DNA of 64,000 nt from Oncomelania hupensis (lineage: Eukaryota > Mollusca > Gastropoda > Littorinimorpha > Pomatiopsidae). Shown here piece after piece: positions 35,901-46,817 of this stretch. The first letter of the stretch is position 1. Each line of letters starts with the position of its first letter. The notes under the pieces were generated by a model. That model saw nothing but the letters and a program-made list of their open reading frames with translations, was not told the origin of the DNA and searched no databases. The position numbers were made by a program, and so were the translations under genes. Where the stretch lies: positions 55,752,367-55,816,366 of the forward strand of contig CM072525.1 of the NCBI GenBank assembly GCA_036898135.1, in the 5' to 3' direction.

Positions 35901-38900
35901 GGCCATGGCAGAGGTAACAGGAGACGCAGGCGACATTCTAGGCATAAGATTCTTGGTCAATGATTGATGACAGCTTCTGCACACGACTGTACTCTGCAGC
36001 CCCGTCATGGAAGTGAAGCAGTCTGTGATCGTGTCCAGCAGAGCTGGGTCAGTGTGTGGGTATTTGTGTGGTTTGAACACCATCAGCAGCTTCTTGCTGA
36101 GAAAACGGTGACAGGAGAAACAAGGCTCAGCAGACTCTGGGTCCATGATGCGGCCACTAGGTTGTGACTTCTTCTTAGGCAGGATGCCTAACAGCTTCAG
36201 CTCCGCTCTGCGGCAACGTTTCTTCTCAGCGTTTCTGGCTAAAACTGTAGTTCGGTCCTCAGCCAAAAGCTGGGCTCTCCGTCGGCGAGCTCGCTCTCTG
36301 CAAATCTTTCTTTGTTCCGCTTTCTGCTCCTCAGACATCATCGCTCGCTTTATTCTCATTTCCTCAGCCTTGGCAGCTCGAATGACGGCCTTAGTTTCCT
36401 CCGGCAGTGCTGCTCGGTATCGCCTGGTCCTCTGCCGTTCTTTTTCTCTGTATATGTCGCGGTCCTCATCAGAAATCAAAGCGCGTCTCATTCTGATCTC
36501 TTCAGCTTTGGCCGCCTGTAGCTTAGCTCTTTCCTGGTCAGACAACATGGAACACCATGTTGGTAATTGTCTCCCCTTAGCTGCATTGCTGCTGTCGCTG
36601 CCACTGCCCCCTGTGGCTTTCCCTGTTGCGCTGCAAGTCCTGTCTTCATCCTCTAACCAACTATCATTCCCCAACGTATCTTTGCTGTCACAAAAGCTCA
36701 GGCTGTCTTCAAAGTCTACACCACATCTGCCAGGGGGGTTGCTGACACTATTTTGGCCTTTGGGCTCCCACTTGGCAGCATTGAAATCTTCTAGCGTTCG
36801 CAAGCGTTCCTCAAATTTCTCCTCCGCGCTCATTAAGGCTCGCTTCATCCTCATCTCATGGGCTCTCTTTCTCCGCTCCATTGCCTTCTGTTCTTCGCTG
36901 AGGTTTGCACGCCTCATCCTGGCTCTGAGCGCAGACTGGAATCGCTCCTGTTGGCGCCGTTCCTCAGACTGCAGCGCTCGTTTTATTCGTTTTCTCTCCG
37001 CCTCTCTAGCTCTGCACAAGGCTTTTTGTTCTTCTGACATGCTGGCTCGCTTGTGCCGAACATATTCGCTCCTCCTCATTCTCTTCTCCTTCTCCTGCCA
37101 CGACTCTTCCTCTATCAGCTGAGATTTCCTGATCTTGATCTTGATGTGTTGTTTTGCTGATCCAAATACACCTCCTTCATCTTCAGACTCCTGCAAAAAT
37201 TATTCAATCCTTTCAATAAAAAAAATCTAATCATAGCCATGAACTCATTGTACATAATAAATACAGAGCAATCACTCAGGATATTATGCTTGCTGCAATA
37301 TATTCATTATTATTATTATAAAGAGACTCTGAGAGAGTCAAGAGTTAGAGAGACAAAGGGAGAGAGAAAGAGAGTCCATATCATTTTCAAGTCAGTGGGA
37401 GCAGATTATTTTTTATTTATTCTTTAACATAGCACTTTTCCAACTCAAGAACTACTCAAGGCACTGTCCGAAGCAGGGTCTAGTTCAAGCCACCAAATTG
37501 CAGCCTTAAGGCAGAAAACTGACACAGTCTGCTGAGTCATGCACCATACACCAGTAGGTACAATGCACACCTCCGCAGGTATGGACACTGTGTGAAACAT
37601 GTGGTGTGCGGTTGCCATCTTCTCTCCTACACTGTGTTTGGAGGGGCCTTGAGTAGCATGTAGTCAAGCATGACCAGCTTTAACGATGGGTGGAAAAGAG
37701 TATCACACAAGTAATCAATGACAATGGTACAATTTAGCAATGGACGTTTAATCAATTGATGTAAGATGTGTGTGTGTACACATGTGTGTGTGTGTTCATG
37801 GATGTGTGAGTTGCCTGTTGGGAGGTTGTTTTTTTGTTGGCTTATGAGGCTGTGGATGTTACTGTTTCACAAAATAAAGTGCTGTATTTATGGACTAATA
37901 AGATCCTCATGCCAACTAAAATGAACTGAACATCATATTAACAATTACATTACACTGATAGTACCTTGTCGCTGTCTGTTGTTCTTTCCCCTGTACTGCA
38001 GTTGTGGGATGCTGCTACTGCTGCTTCAAATGCAGGTTCTGGTTTGACAGTCTGACCTGAAAATCCAACAAAACCACTTGTTATGGTTATAAATAACTTA
38101 TAGAAAGACAGCGAGGGAGACATTGTAAAGTGCCCGCTATGTTGCACGCAAAATGCCAACTTAATTTATTGATTTCATTTAACAACTTAAAGTTTTTCAA
38201 GTTTTGACAGCAACTGTAACATTTAAGAAGCTGAATAGAAGTACTCAAATAAATTCCATTAGTGGCATTACTTACTCAAGTTACTGACAAATGATGCATC
38301 AATTGTTTTATTTTTACTTTGTTTTTTTAAGTGTAGTGACTAGTGTAGTGTTAATATTGAGTAGTGTAGTATGGGTGATAGTGTAGTGTAATGTAGTGTA
38401 GTGTAATTCAATGCAGTATAGAGTAGTGTAGTGTAGTATGGGTGACAGTGTAGTGAGGTGTAGTGCAATGTAGTATAGAATAGTGTAGTGTAGTATGGGT
38501 GTAGTGTAGTGTGCAGGGTGGAGAACAACTGAATCAAGAAATCTCTTAAATCCGGCCGGGGCCCAGGGGCCAAGCCCCGGTATTCGCCCCCTGGATGAAA
38601 ATGAATTTAGGCAATTTTGAAAATAATTTAGGGCCTCTCCTGAATTCAAAAAGCACAAAGTAAACATCAATAGAAACAACAACCAAACAAAAAAGAATGT
38701 TTTATGCACATGTCTTTCTAAAAAGTTAAAAATCTTGATTTGTACTGTAGGCCTAACAAAGTTTGAGGTCCACCACTGTTACACACAAACTCCACATTTC
38801 CAATTTTACTGGGCACACGTTTGTCTATTTTTTAGCTGTAAACAGGCAAGAATTTTTATAATTTTAGAGATATTTAGGGGTACTAGTAAAAACACCACAT

Positions 38901-40650
38901 CTTAGGTATTATTACTATATTAGTGACTAGTGTATAGATTTAAATGAAATAAAATGCAAAATGAACAGAAATAAATTCTCTTTTGATTATCTACCTTTTT
39001 ATACTTCTCTTGTCATGTCTTGTTTTTTATTACTCAATGTGTATAAAAAAAAAGCTTTAAAAAGTCCAAACAAGCCCCCTCCTCTTCTTCACTTTCATGC
39101 CAGTCTGAAAGATCGTATGCATGCACACTACTGACACTAGTTGTCTAATGTCAGTACCGATCTCTTCCTCCGACTCCAAGTCCATTTCTCTCACTTTAAT
39201 GTCTAATAAATGGAAGCTTGTAAACTCCCCTTCATCAGTCGAAGAATCCAAACCATCCATTTTAGACACACACACACACACAAGATAATTTGGAAAAGAA
39301 ATCGAAAAAACGAATGCATTTCACAACATAATAAACCGGAAGTCAATTGCCGGAAGTCTCGCAATCTTTCAAACAACGCGAGAATATAACCACATGGTTG
39401 ATAGGGACGCTTTTGGACGTTTTGCCTGTTTAGAACTTCGGCCGCTTTTGGCCGCTATGCCCAATAAAGGGTAGCCCCTCAGCTTCTCACACTCGGAACT
39501 CAATATTTTTTTCTCGGAAATGCAAATGCCTTCCACGGAAATCCGCGGATTCGCGGAGAGTTCTCCACCCTGAGTGTGGTGTAGTGTAATTCAATGTAGT
39601 ATAGAGTACTTAGTGTAGTGTAGTAATAGTATGAGTGAATGATAGTGTAGTGTAATGTACTTTTATGTAGTGTGGTGTAGTGTAGTAGTACTACTAGTAC
39701 AATGTGAATGTAGTATAGAGTAGTGTAGTGTGGATGATAGTGTTTAGTAGTGTAGAAACTTGAGTAGTGTAATGTAGTGTAGAGTAGTGTCATGTAATGT
39801 AGAGTAGTGTAGTATAGGTGATAGTGAGTGCAAACATAGTATAATGTAGTGTAGTATGGGTGATAGTGATACTGATAGTGTAGTGCAAACATAGTGTAAA
39901 GTAGTGTAGTATGGGTGATAGTGTAGAGTACAGTAATGTGTAGTGTAGAGAGTAGTGTAGTGAAATGTAGTGTAGAGTAGTGTGATGTAGTTTAGGGTAG
40001 TGTAAATGAAATGTAGTGTAGAGTAGTGACTAGTGTGGTATAGTGTAGGGTAGTGTAGTGAAATGTACCGTGTAGAGTAGTGTGGTGTAGTGAAATGTAG
40101 TGTAGTGTGGTGTAGTGTAGTGTAATGTAGTAGTATTGGTGATAGTCTAGTGTATTGTAATGTAGTGTAGAATAGTGCAGTGTAGTATGGGTGATACTGA
40201 TAGTGTAGTGTAGTAAGGGTGATAGTGTAAATGTAATGTAATGTAGTGTAGAGCAATGCAGTATGGGTGATAGTGTAGTTTAGTGTAATGTAGTGCAATG
40301 TAGTGTAGAGTAGTGTAGCTTAGTGTAGTGTAGTATGGGTGATTTCCTAGGAGCATTGGTTTTTTTAATCTAGTATGTACCTCCCATTACTAAGTCTTGT
40401 GGGAAGTAAAGCAGAAGACCCAAATTATGGTTAGATTGTAATACTACTACTAATACTAATAGATAACAGGTATACACCATGCAATATCAATCAGATTATA
40501 TGTGTGTATACCATGTAATACTAGATAACAGTTAAATACCATGCTCCTAGGAAAAAACACCATATTATGAATATAGTTACCCCAAAAGATGGGCAGATTG
40601 TAGTAGTCTGATGATTCCATTGCTTCATTGTGCTGTTGTTTCGCATCCAT
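30238..40650 (-). CDS. STPR-repeat C2H2 zinc-finger protein, five exons
   Basis: Minus-strand exons: 40650-40581, 38056-37965, 37190-35844, 35442-35319 and 32936-30238. All introns are GT-AG and phases 1, 0, 0, 1 agree, giving 4332 nt: 1443 residues plus stop. Residues 102-193 hold four and 267-381 five exact 23-residue repeats of the pattern RA-L-SEE-K, rich in Arg and Glu. This matches the STPR (score-and-three amino acid peptide repeat) domain known as a DNA-binding module in silkworm FMBP-1 and in ZNF821. Five C2H2 fingers follow at about 576-596, 608-629, 637-657, 690-710 and 718-739. The C-terminus has short SSRQIIDSM/MRQMEDAM repeats. A nuclear DNA-binding role is inferred from these domains. 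I cannot name an orthologue. Confidence 0.85.
33469..34604 (-). mobile_element. hAT element, non-autonomous, 6-bp target duplication (ACAGCT)
   Basis: CAGACCTGCTTACC at 33469 and its exact inverse GGTAAGCAGGTCTG ending at 34604 form 14-bp terminal repeats, flanked by ACAGCT at 33463-33468 and 34605-34610. On the minus strand, 33786-34055 encodes IPHNSATCERVFSCVRKTST, the hAT C-terminal dimerisation region. 34172-34399 encodes an acidic N-terminal piece (HETTDDDSDVEVASSSKR). The catalytic middle is missing, so it is an internal deletion derivative. Confidence 0.8.
34605..35130. repeat. 37-bp minisatellite, about 14 units
   Basis: The unit is GCACTGTCACACACAGCAAT then TGTCACTAGTTCTGAAA. It starts exactly at the right edge of the hAT-like element; the first units have GTTGTGAAA and the middle units GTTCTGAAA. 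Confidence 0.95.
35319..35442 (-). CDS. STPR-ZnF exon 4
   Basis: A 124-bp exon between TTGGCAGCAG and GTAAGT. It encodes a Ser/Glu-rich linker (QIMSPESTAQSDGEMG) without a recognised domain. Confidence 0.8.
35443..35843 (-). other. STPR-ZnF intron 3
   Basis: A 401-bp intron; nothing else recognised. Confidence 0.7.
35844..37190 (-). CDS. STPR-ZnF exon 3 (nine STPR repeats)
   Basis: A 1347-bp exon between TTTTTGCAG and GTATGT. It holds an acidic start (ESEDEGG), four STPR repeats, a Ser/Asp/Gly linker, five STPR repeats and a partial tenth (RAELKLLG). After that come two Cys pairs, CFSCH and CRSCHQS, about 55 residues apart, which may form one metal site. Confidence 0.85.
37191..37964 (-). 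other. STPR-ZnF intron 2 with a SINE fragment
   Basis: At about 37410-37580 on the minus strand, GGCTTGAACTAGACCCTGCT, GTGCCTTGAGTAGTTCTTGA and GTTGGAAAAGTGCTATGTTA match the SINE 3' end of 57460-57540. The rest is unassigned. Confidence 0.6.
37965..38056 (-). CDS. STPR-ZnF exon 2
   Basis: A 92-bp exon between GGATTTTCAG and GTACTA. It encodes QTVKPEPAFEAAVAASHN, which includes VKPEP, a sumoylation-like motif (inference). Phase 1 in, phase 0 out. Confidence 0.75.
38320..38513. repeat. TAGTG pentamer-like satellite, left part
   Basis: Irregular (GTGTA/GTAGT)n with TATGGGTGATAG insertions. Interrupted by the element at 38514. Confidence 0.9.
38514..39572 (-). mobile_element. TIR element with 6-bp duplication (AGTGTG), likely hAT
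   Basis: CAGGGTGGAGAAC at 38514 and GTTCTCCACCCTG ending at 39572 are inverse, flanked by AGTGTG on both sides (38508-38513 and 39573-39578). The minus-strand ORF 39057-39281 has an acidic N-terminus (SSTDEGEFTSF) like that of the 33469 element, but no catalytic domain. The duplication lies within a TAGTG repeat, so it is weaker evidence here. hAT assignment is inference. Confidence 0.65.
39573..40345. repeat. TAGTG pentamer-like satellite, right part
   Basis: It continues the 38320 array after the element: GTAGTGTA units with AATGTAG, AGAGTAG and TATGGGTGATAG variants. Tyr/Thr/Leu/His-rich ORFs on the minus strand are artefacts. Confidence 0.9.
40346..40580 (-). other. Start of STPR-ZnF intron 1
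   Basis: It holds short direct repeats (ATACCATG, CTAGGA) and no gene. Confidence 0.5.
40581..40650 (-). CDS. STPR-ZnF exon 1 (start codon)
   Basis: ATG at 40650 begins MDAKQQHNEAMESSDYYN. An upstream in-frame TGA about 60 nt before it and no earlier ATG in this frame support this start. Donor GTAACT follows TTTTGGG (phase 1). Confidence 0.75.
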
Positions 40651-41686
40651 AGTGTTCTTGTCTGTCACTGAACAATTCTTTTCACTCCAGTGGCTTTCGT
40701 TTGGTCACCACGGTCGGCGAAGACTTTTCTCACCAAGTAAAACTAAAAACACCCTTCTTCTTCTTCTTCAGACTTCAATTTCTGGTGACAAACCTGGTAC
40801 ACTGTCAGTGCAGGAACAAACTCCACGATGCCTGATTAGGTGATTTGAATTTTTAATATTGAGGCTCACTGGTACAAACTGCACACTGTGGAAAAATGGC
40901 ACCTTTGTGGGAAAACTGTGTTCTGCATACATGATGATGTGCAACTCCTGGGGAAGATAGATTTGTAGAACTGGCATCAAAGAAGGGGAGATAATCTTCC
41001 TATAATCCCTTTGTTCCTCGGAGGTCAGTATCTAATAAGGATTATATATCCAAAAACGCGATTATAATACTCCAGTCCCCTTTCTCTAATCGAGACAACA
41101 AGTGAACAACCTGTGCTTTACACACACTTTTTTGTCTCTCCAACCAAGCCAAGGTAATGGTTCAACTTCAAGCCAAAATCATAATGCAAAACAAAAAAAT
41201 TATTCAAATTAATAATTAATTACTAAACTGCACACAATTAACTTTCGTGGCTGATACTATTGCGTCTCGGTATTTACACGAACACAATCGTAACATTATT
41301 GAGTCCAGTCCTGCTGGAAAATATTGCAGAAACCCACACATACACACAAAATATTTTCCTTGCAACTTCTTCACTGCAATATTTTTTTTTCAGGGGAGAT
41401 CAGCAATATGTCAAACATTCAGTGCGACTGAACAGTGCGCAAAACTAGGCAACTGCACGCTTTTAACCTTACTCTGTCATTACATAACCGAGTACTTCAC
41501 CGCTTCATATATTTTCGGCATCTTTAAAAAAAAAAATAATTAAATAGGGTGAGTGACGCGTGTGTGGTTGCATGTTGTGTATGTTAGAGATATTTTGTGT
41601 GGTAAATTACAATTTTTGTCCACGGGAAAAACTCATTGTCAATTTCAAAATGAACTGTCATCTTGAATCCTTGAATAAAGGAAGGA
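40651..41686 (-). promoter_or_regulatory. Upstream region of the STPR-ZnF gene
   Basis: The 5' UTR and probably the promoter lie here, by position only. A TTTTTAG just before TTTTACTTGG (about 40740, minus strand) could be an acceptor for an upstream non-coding exon. No core promoter motif was identified. ORFs near 41247 are not supported. Confidence 0.3.
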
Positions 41687-41729
41687 AGGAATAAAGAAAA
41701 AAAAAGAAGAAAAAGAACACCTCACAGGG

Positions 41730-43530
41730 AGCTGATACCTACCGAAAAATCAACAATGAAATCCGAAAAGGCATGCGCACAGCAAAGGAGAACTGGATAG
41801 AAGATCAATGCCAGGAAATAGATAACAGTCGATGAACAAGAACAACAGCCAGAAGGCCTACCAGACTGTGAAGCGGCTGACAAGTGTTAAAAAGCCCAAG
41901 GTCTCCACGATCCAAAGCAAGTCTGGCATATGCCTTACAGAAGAACAAGAAGTCTTGGACAGATGGACAGAGTACTGCTCTGACCTTTACAACCACAAAC
42001 CAAACGGAGACCCATCAGTTCTAGCATGTCCAGAGAACAGAGAAGAAGAAGAAATCCTCCCAATTCTCAGAGAAGAAGTTGAGGCAGCAGTGCAATCGCT
42101 AAAGAAGGGGAAGTCAGCGGGAGTGGACAACATACCCGCGGAACTGCTTCAAGCAGGAGGAGAAGCGATGACCGACGCACTCACCATTATCTGTAACATG
42201 GCAGAGTGGGGAGTGGCCTACACCATGGACCCAGTCGCTTGTTATCACTCTTCCCAAAAATGGTAACCTTCAGGAATGTGAAAATTACCGCACCATCAGC
42301 CTCATCAGCCATCCCAGCAAGGTCCTCCTGAAAATAATAGGCCTACTCAACAGGTTGAAACCCAAAGCTGAACAAATCATAGCTGAAGAGCAAGCAGTAT
42401 TCAGGGCAGGGTGAAGTACCACTGAACAGATTTTCAACCTCAGAATAATCTGCGAGAAATACCTACAGCACCAACAACATCTATATCATGTGTTCGTAGA
42501 CTTCAAAAAGGCATTTGACCGAGTCTGGCATGCAGCTCTATGGGCAACCATGAGAGTGTACAACATCAGCCCTAAAATTATTGAAGTCATCAAAAGCCTG
42601 TATGTCAAGGCTACCAGTGCAGCCCTCCACAACAGCTCCATCAGAAACTGGTTTAGAACAACAATCGGTGTGCGTCAGGGATGCCTACTCTCTCCAACAC
42701 TCTTCAACATCTTCCTAGAGCGCATCATATCAGATGCCCTTGCAGACCACGAAGGCACAGTCAGCATAGGGGGAAGAGCAATCTCCAACCTCCGTTTTGC
42801 GGATGACATTGATGGGTTGGTTGGAGAGGAACAAGAACTTGAACAGCTGGTACAGATTCTTGACACCACCTCCAGAGCCTATGGAATGGAAATAAGTGCA
42901 GAGAAGACCAAAATGATGACCAACAACACCAATGGCATCAACAAGGACATCAAAGTCCAAGGCCAATCCTCAACACAGTGCATAGCTTCAAATATTTAGG
43001 AGCCATTGTATCAGACAATGGGTCCCGACAGGAAGTCCTCTCCAGGATCGCACAAACAACTGCTGCCCTGTCGAGGTTGAGCGCACCCTTGTCATCTCCA
43101 TCTTCCTATATGCTTGCGAAACATAGACCCTCACAGCAGATCTCCAACGAAGAATACAAAGCATGGCGATGAGGTGCTACAGAAGACTTCTGGGCATTTC
43201 CTATACCCAGCAAATCACCAATGACAAAGTCCGACAGTCCATCACACAAGCCATTGGACAACACGACATGACCTGCTCACAGTGGTGAAAAAACATACAC
43301 TCCGATGGTATGGCCACGTCACCAGATCATCGATCAGGTCTTGCAAAGACCATCCTGAAATGCACAGTGCAAGGAGGTAGAAGAAGAGGGAGACCAAAAA
43401 AGAGGTGGGAGGACAACATTAGAGAATGGACTGGTTTGACACTGAGCGATACAATCAGGGTTGCTGAGGACAGGGAAAGATGGAGTACGCTGGTTAAACG
43501 AAACGTGGTGCCCCTACGACCTCCGAGTTA
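41730..43530 (+). pseudogene. RTE-like reverse transcriptase, frameshifted
   Basis: 41832-42266 encodes the region ahead of the RT (STIQSKSGICLTEEQEVLDR, LREEVEAAVQSLKKGKSAGV). 42490-42999 encodes the palm: [40 protein letters not shown] and [16 protein letters not shown]. 42978-43172 and 43310-43588 carry the C-terminal parts. Frame changes occur at about 42230, 42410 (a TGA within the conserved GR region), 42975, 43085 and 43270. The endonuclease domain is absent (5' truncation). Confidence 0.85.
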
Positions 43531-43533
43531 TGG

Positions 43534-43799
43534 CAGGGCCGGATCACTTACTCTTGGAGGGGGGGGGGGGGTTCCAAAAATTTTTTAAGGGGTTAGGGGT
43601 GACAAAAACGTGTCCGCTCGAGGAACTTGAGTAGAATGAGGAACGTTTTACTTACCACCAGTGTCAACTAAATTAAAAGCTTTAAAAAAACTCCATATAT
43701 ATATTTTTTTTCTGACTGAGTGAGGTACATCGAATGGCCAGGGGGGGGGGGGGGGGGGTTCCGGAACCCAGGAACCCCCCCCCCCCAGATCCGGCCCTG
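43534..43799. mobile_element. 266-bp MITE inserted in the LINE 3' end
   Basis: Inverted ends CAGGGCCGGATC and GATCCGGCCCTG, with G- and C-runs just inside both ends. It is flanked by TATGG at 43529-43533 and 43800-43804. Other LINE copies show the empty site GTTATGGGATAGG, so the 5-bp duplication is confirmed by comparison. No coding capacity. Confidence 0.85.
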
Positions 43800-43826
43800 T
43801 ATGGGATAGGATAGGATAGGATAGGA

Positions 43827-43954
43827 CATGATTAAGGGGCGGATCAGAGTACATGCCCGGAGGGGGGCACTGCCATTTTTAATTTTTTTTTAATCCGGTA
43901 TACAGATTCGTGCTTGCACTCAAACACAGTAAAAGAAAGGTTGACATGAGTATG

Positions 43955-44022
<68 letters not shown>

Positions 44023-45469
44023 TCAACACGTGCGTGTTTCGTGTGAAATTAGAAATTAGTTGTGAGAAGAAAAAAAAAGAAAAAAAAAGGTTGACACATT
44101 GGCCCACAGCTAGAACACTTACTTTCTCAGGCGTTCAGCATATTGCGAGGTTGAAGAGCCATGATGGTGCGGTATCTTCCCGCAAACCGTTCTACGACAT
44201 CGTCAATGTCCGCTGTGATGTGTCGGTGAGCCCTCATTAGAGCGAGGCCGTTGAGCCTGGTCTCACCTATCGTTGATCTCAGATAGGATTTCAGAGTCCT
44301 GATGCCGCTGATAGTTCTTTCACATTCAGCTGTTGTGATCGGAAGAGTGCACAAAAGGATCAGCAGCACGTGAATGTTCGGGAAAAAATCCACATTGCAT
44401 GCTCTGAGAGTCTTGGCCACAGTATCAGGAACGGCCCCTGCATCAGAGCTCTCCCACTTGTGCATCCATCATGAAAACTTGGCAGATCTGCTTGCCATAG
44501 ACTGGCAAGTCGCTCGATACCCTCGGGTACCTTCCGAAAACCTGCCACTGGCCCGTTCCTGCCTTGCACGATGCACGAGGGTACAAGACCAAGCCCGTCA
44601 ACAGCAATTTCAGAGCCGGTGGTGAAGCGAGAGTCCAGCTGGGCGATGAGGTGATCCAAAAACGGGATAGGCTACCTATATGGACCTGCGGAAGTAATCT
44701 TCAGTTGTCTCTGCTGGCGGGTTATCCAACATGTCTGTCGTTCTGCACCCCTTGGTCTGCGCAGATCAGAGTCGGCTGTTGCTGCCATCCGACTTGCTTC
44801 CTAAAACCAGCTGCTGAAGGTTGCAATGACGTAATTCATGAATCCCTTAACTGTTGTCTTCACTGCGCTTATTTCTCCGTACGCAGCCACAACATCCTTT
44901 GCTTTTTGCTGAAGTTTCAAAGTCAGTGGACGGAGAACTTGCAGGCATTTTCTGGTGACGACAAAGGCAACCAAAAAGTCACCCGACTGGAAAGCGTGCA
45001 AAACCCCTACAGCTTTGGTGAGCGTTTCACTGTCCCAATCTGTGTTCTCCTGCACCATCTGGCCAAGGCAGTCAAAGACCACAGGGAAGAGTTCGGCGAA
45101 AGTTTCAAAGGCAGATAGCCTCTCGACCCACCGTGTTTTACACAGGTCAACCAGTTTTCTCCTCTTGCTTTCTGCTTGGGTTGACTCCACCACATGTTCA
45201 AACTTTTTCTGTCATTTTGGAGAAAAAGAGAAGAACAGTGACACTTCTTTCAGGTCTCCAAACATGTTCTTCACTTCTAGAATTCTGCAGGCATGAACAA
45301 CACAAAGGTTCAAGCAATGAGATGCGCAGTGGAAGTACAGAGCCTGCTTGTTAAGTTCTTGAATGCGTGCCCGAGGGCCAGTGAGGACCCTGAACAGGTG
45401 AATGGACTAGTGGGGAAGGGGGGCACGCTTTTCTTCTTTCCACCTTTTAAAATTTTTGTATTATTATTA

Positions 45470-45519
<50 letters not shown>

Positions 45520-45593
45520 TTTTTCCCCTTTGTTTTCTTCTCTTTTTTTTTTCTTCCCTTTTTTTCTTCTTTTTTTTTTTTTGGTCGCCCCTG
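43827..45593 (-). mobile_element. hAT transposon copy 2, inserted in a LINE tail
   Basis: The right end CGCCCCTG (45593) and left end CA-(6 bp)-AGGGGCGGATCAGAG (43827) are the hAT ends seen at 8266-9578, with a small insertion near the left tip. It is flanked by GGATAGGA at 43819-43826 and 45594-45601, an 8-bp hAT-length duplication, although in a GGATA repeat. It contains (GT)n(GA)n at 43955-44022 and (GT)n at 45472-45518. Confidence 0.8.
44127..45290 (-). pseudogene. hAT transposase, frameshifted (copy 2)
   Basis: Minus-strand frames in order: 45193-44801 (RRKLVDLCKTRWVERLSAFE, then TFAELFPVVFDCLGQMV), 44659-44360 (HLIAQLDSRFTTGSEIAVDG) and 44465-44127 (LPITTAECERTISGIRTLKS, LRSTIGETRLNGLALMRAHR). 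The RW-E block is part of the hAT catalytic region and the AECERT block is the dimerisation domain. At least two frameshifts and a truncated N-terminus make it inactive. It resembles proteins annotated as zinc finger MYM-type or 52 kDa repressor-like. Confidence 0.8.
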
Positions 45594-45607
45594 GGATAGG
45601 AATAAAG

Positions 45608-45749
45608 GAAGAAAAATGGAGAGAAACTTTAAAACTTTTTTTTTTAAATTTATGATGGATTAAGATTTTAGGCTAATTAGAAAGTCTTATCTTCCAATCT
45701 GTCCCTTACCAAAATAACATAATATACCTTTAACATTAAATTGGAAATC

Positions 45750-45783
<34 letters not shown>

Positions 45784-45950
45784 CCAGGCACACACACACA
45801 TATACACACACACTCACCCGCGAGCAATCCACACAGACATTATGCTTTTAAAATCAGCCTAAATATAAGCTAACATCTATACACTTTATAGAAGAGTGTA
45901 CACACACCAACATCATATGGGAGAGAGAAAGAGAGAATTGATTGATTGAT
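45608..45950. other. Non-coding with CA repeats
   Basis: (CA)n at about 45751-45812. No other feature. Confidence 0.6.
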
Positions 45951-46233
45951 TTATTTATTGTTGCTTTAGGTCCAGCGGACTCCCCCGAGCCAAATCAGGA
46001 CCGGACAACCCCCGATCCGCATAAAAGATCTGCTGAAACAACCCCAGTGGGAAAATTGAATGCCCTCCACCGGCCAGTCACTTTACAATAAAGACATCCC
46101 ACGCGGGGGACGGCTGAGGGTTGACCTCAACTACGCGAAAAAGAAGATAGTATAGCAGATTGATAGAACAGAGCAGGGATGAGAAAGAACAAATGAGAAA
46201 GACAGCGACAGTGGGAATTTAAAGCACTAAATT
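45951..46233 (-). mobile_element. Retroposon copy 6, internally deleted
   Basis: The 3' end (minus-strand GTCCGCTGGACCTAAAGCAA with an (ATCA)n-like tail) to 46130 is joined to the 5' part (46131-46233), lacking about 330 bp of the middle. Confidence 0.8.
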
Positions 46234-46817
46234 TCCAGATTGATTGATTGATTGATTGTTGCTTTAGGTCCAGCGGACTCTTCCGAGCCAAATCAGGACC
46301 GGACAACCCCCAATCTGCATAAAAGATCTGCCGAAACAACCCCAGTGGGAAAATTGAATGCCCTCCACCGGCCAGTCACTTTACAATAAAGACATCCCAC
46401 GCAGGGGCGGCTGAGGCTTTACCCCAACTACTCGAACCCCCGGTTACAAAAACAAAATAGAATACAAACATCATTATAAATCATCAACAAAACACATACA
46501 TATAAAATGCCTATAGTGCTAAATAGTACAATCATAGGAAGCCCTAGTGACCACCCGGCAGAAAGCGTCCAACACTCCCAAGCTGATCCAATAGACCTCA
46601 TACACAAACAAGGAGTCTTGTCCAGGAAGAGTTTTCAAGAAAAAAGGTAGGTCATTGATCTAGCGAAGAAGAAGATAGTATAGCAGAGTGAAGGACAGAG
46701 CAGGAATAGGAAAGAGTAAATGAGGAAGACAGCGACAGTGGGAATTTAAAGCACTAAATTTCCATAAAGTGGGGATACTATTTATACTGAAAACCCCCGG
46801 CACTCCAACGGGGGTAC
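46234..46817 (-). mobile_element. Retroposon copy 7
   Basis: Nearly full length. The 3' tail is (ATCA)n at 46238-46258, and the 5' end is TACCCCCGTTGGAGTGCC at 46817. It directly abuts copy 6. Confidence 0.85.

Larger units (their letters stand above)
41697..45597 (+). mobile_element. RTE-like LINE insertion with nested MITE and hAT
   Basis: Flanked by a 10-bp duplication, AGGAATAAAG, at 41687-41696 and 45598-45607. LINE sequence runs 41697-43533, then resumes 43800-43826 with (GGATA)n and ends with GGAT at 45594-45597. Within it a MITE occupies 43534-43799 and a hAT element 43827-45593. Removing both leaves a 5'-truncated LINE with its normal tail. This copy is the longest in the window. 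Confidence 0.85.

Noticed and set aside
36145..37122. 325-codon plus-strand ORF
   Set aside because: It is the antisense shadow of the STPR repeat exon, which has correct splice sites and an exact 23-residue periodicity on the minus strand.
39500..40356. Tyr/Thr/His-rich minus-strand ORFs
   Set aside because: Read from a TAGTG-type satellite with no start context or conservation.
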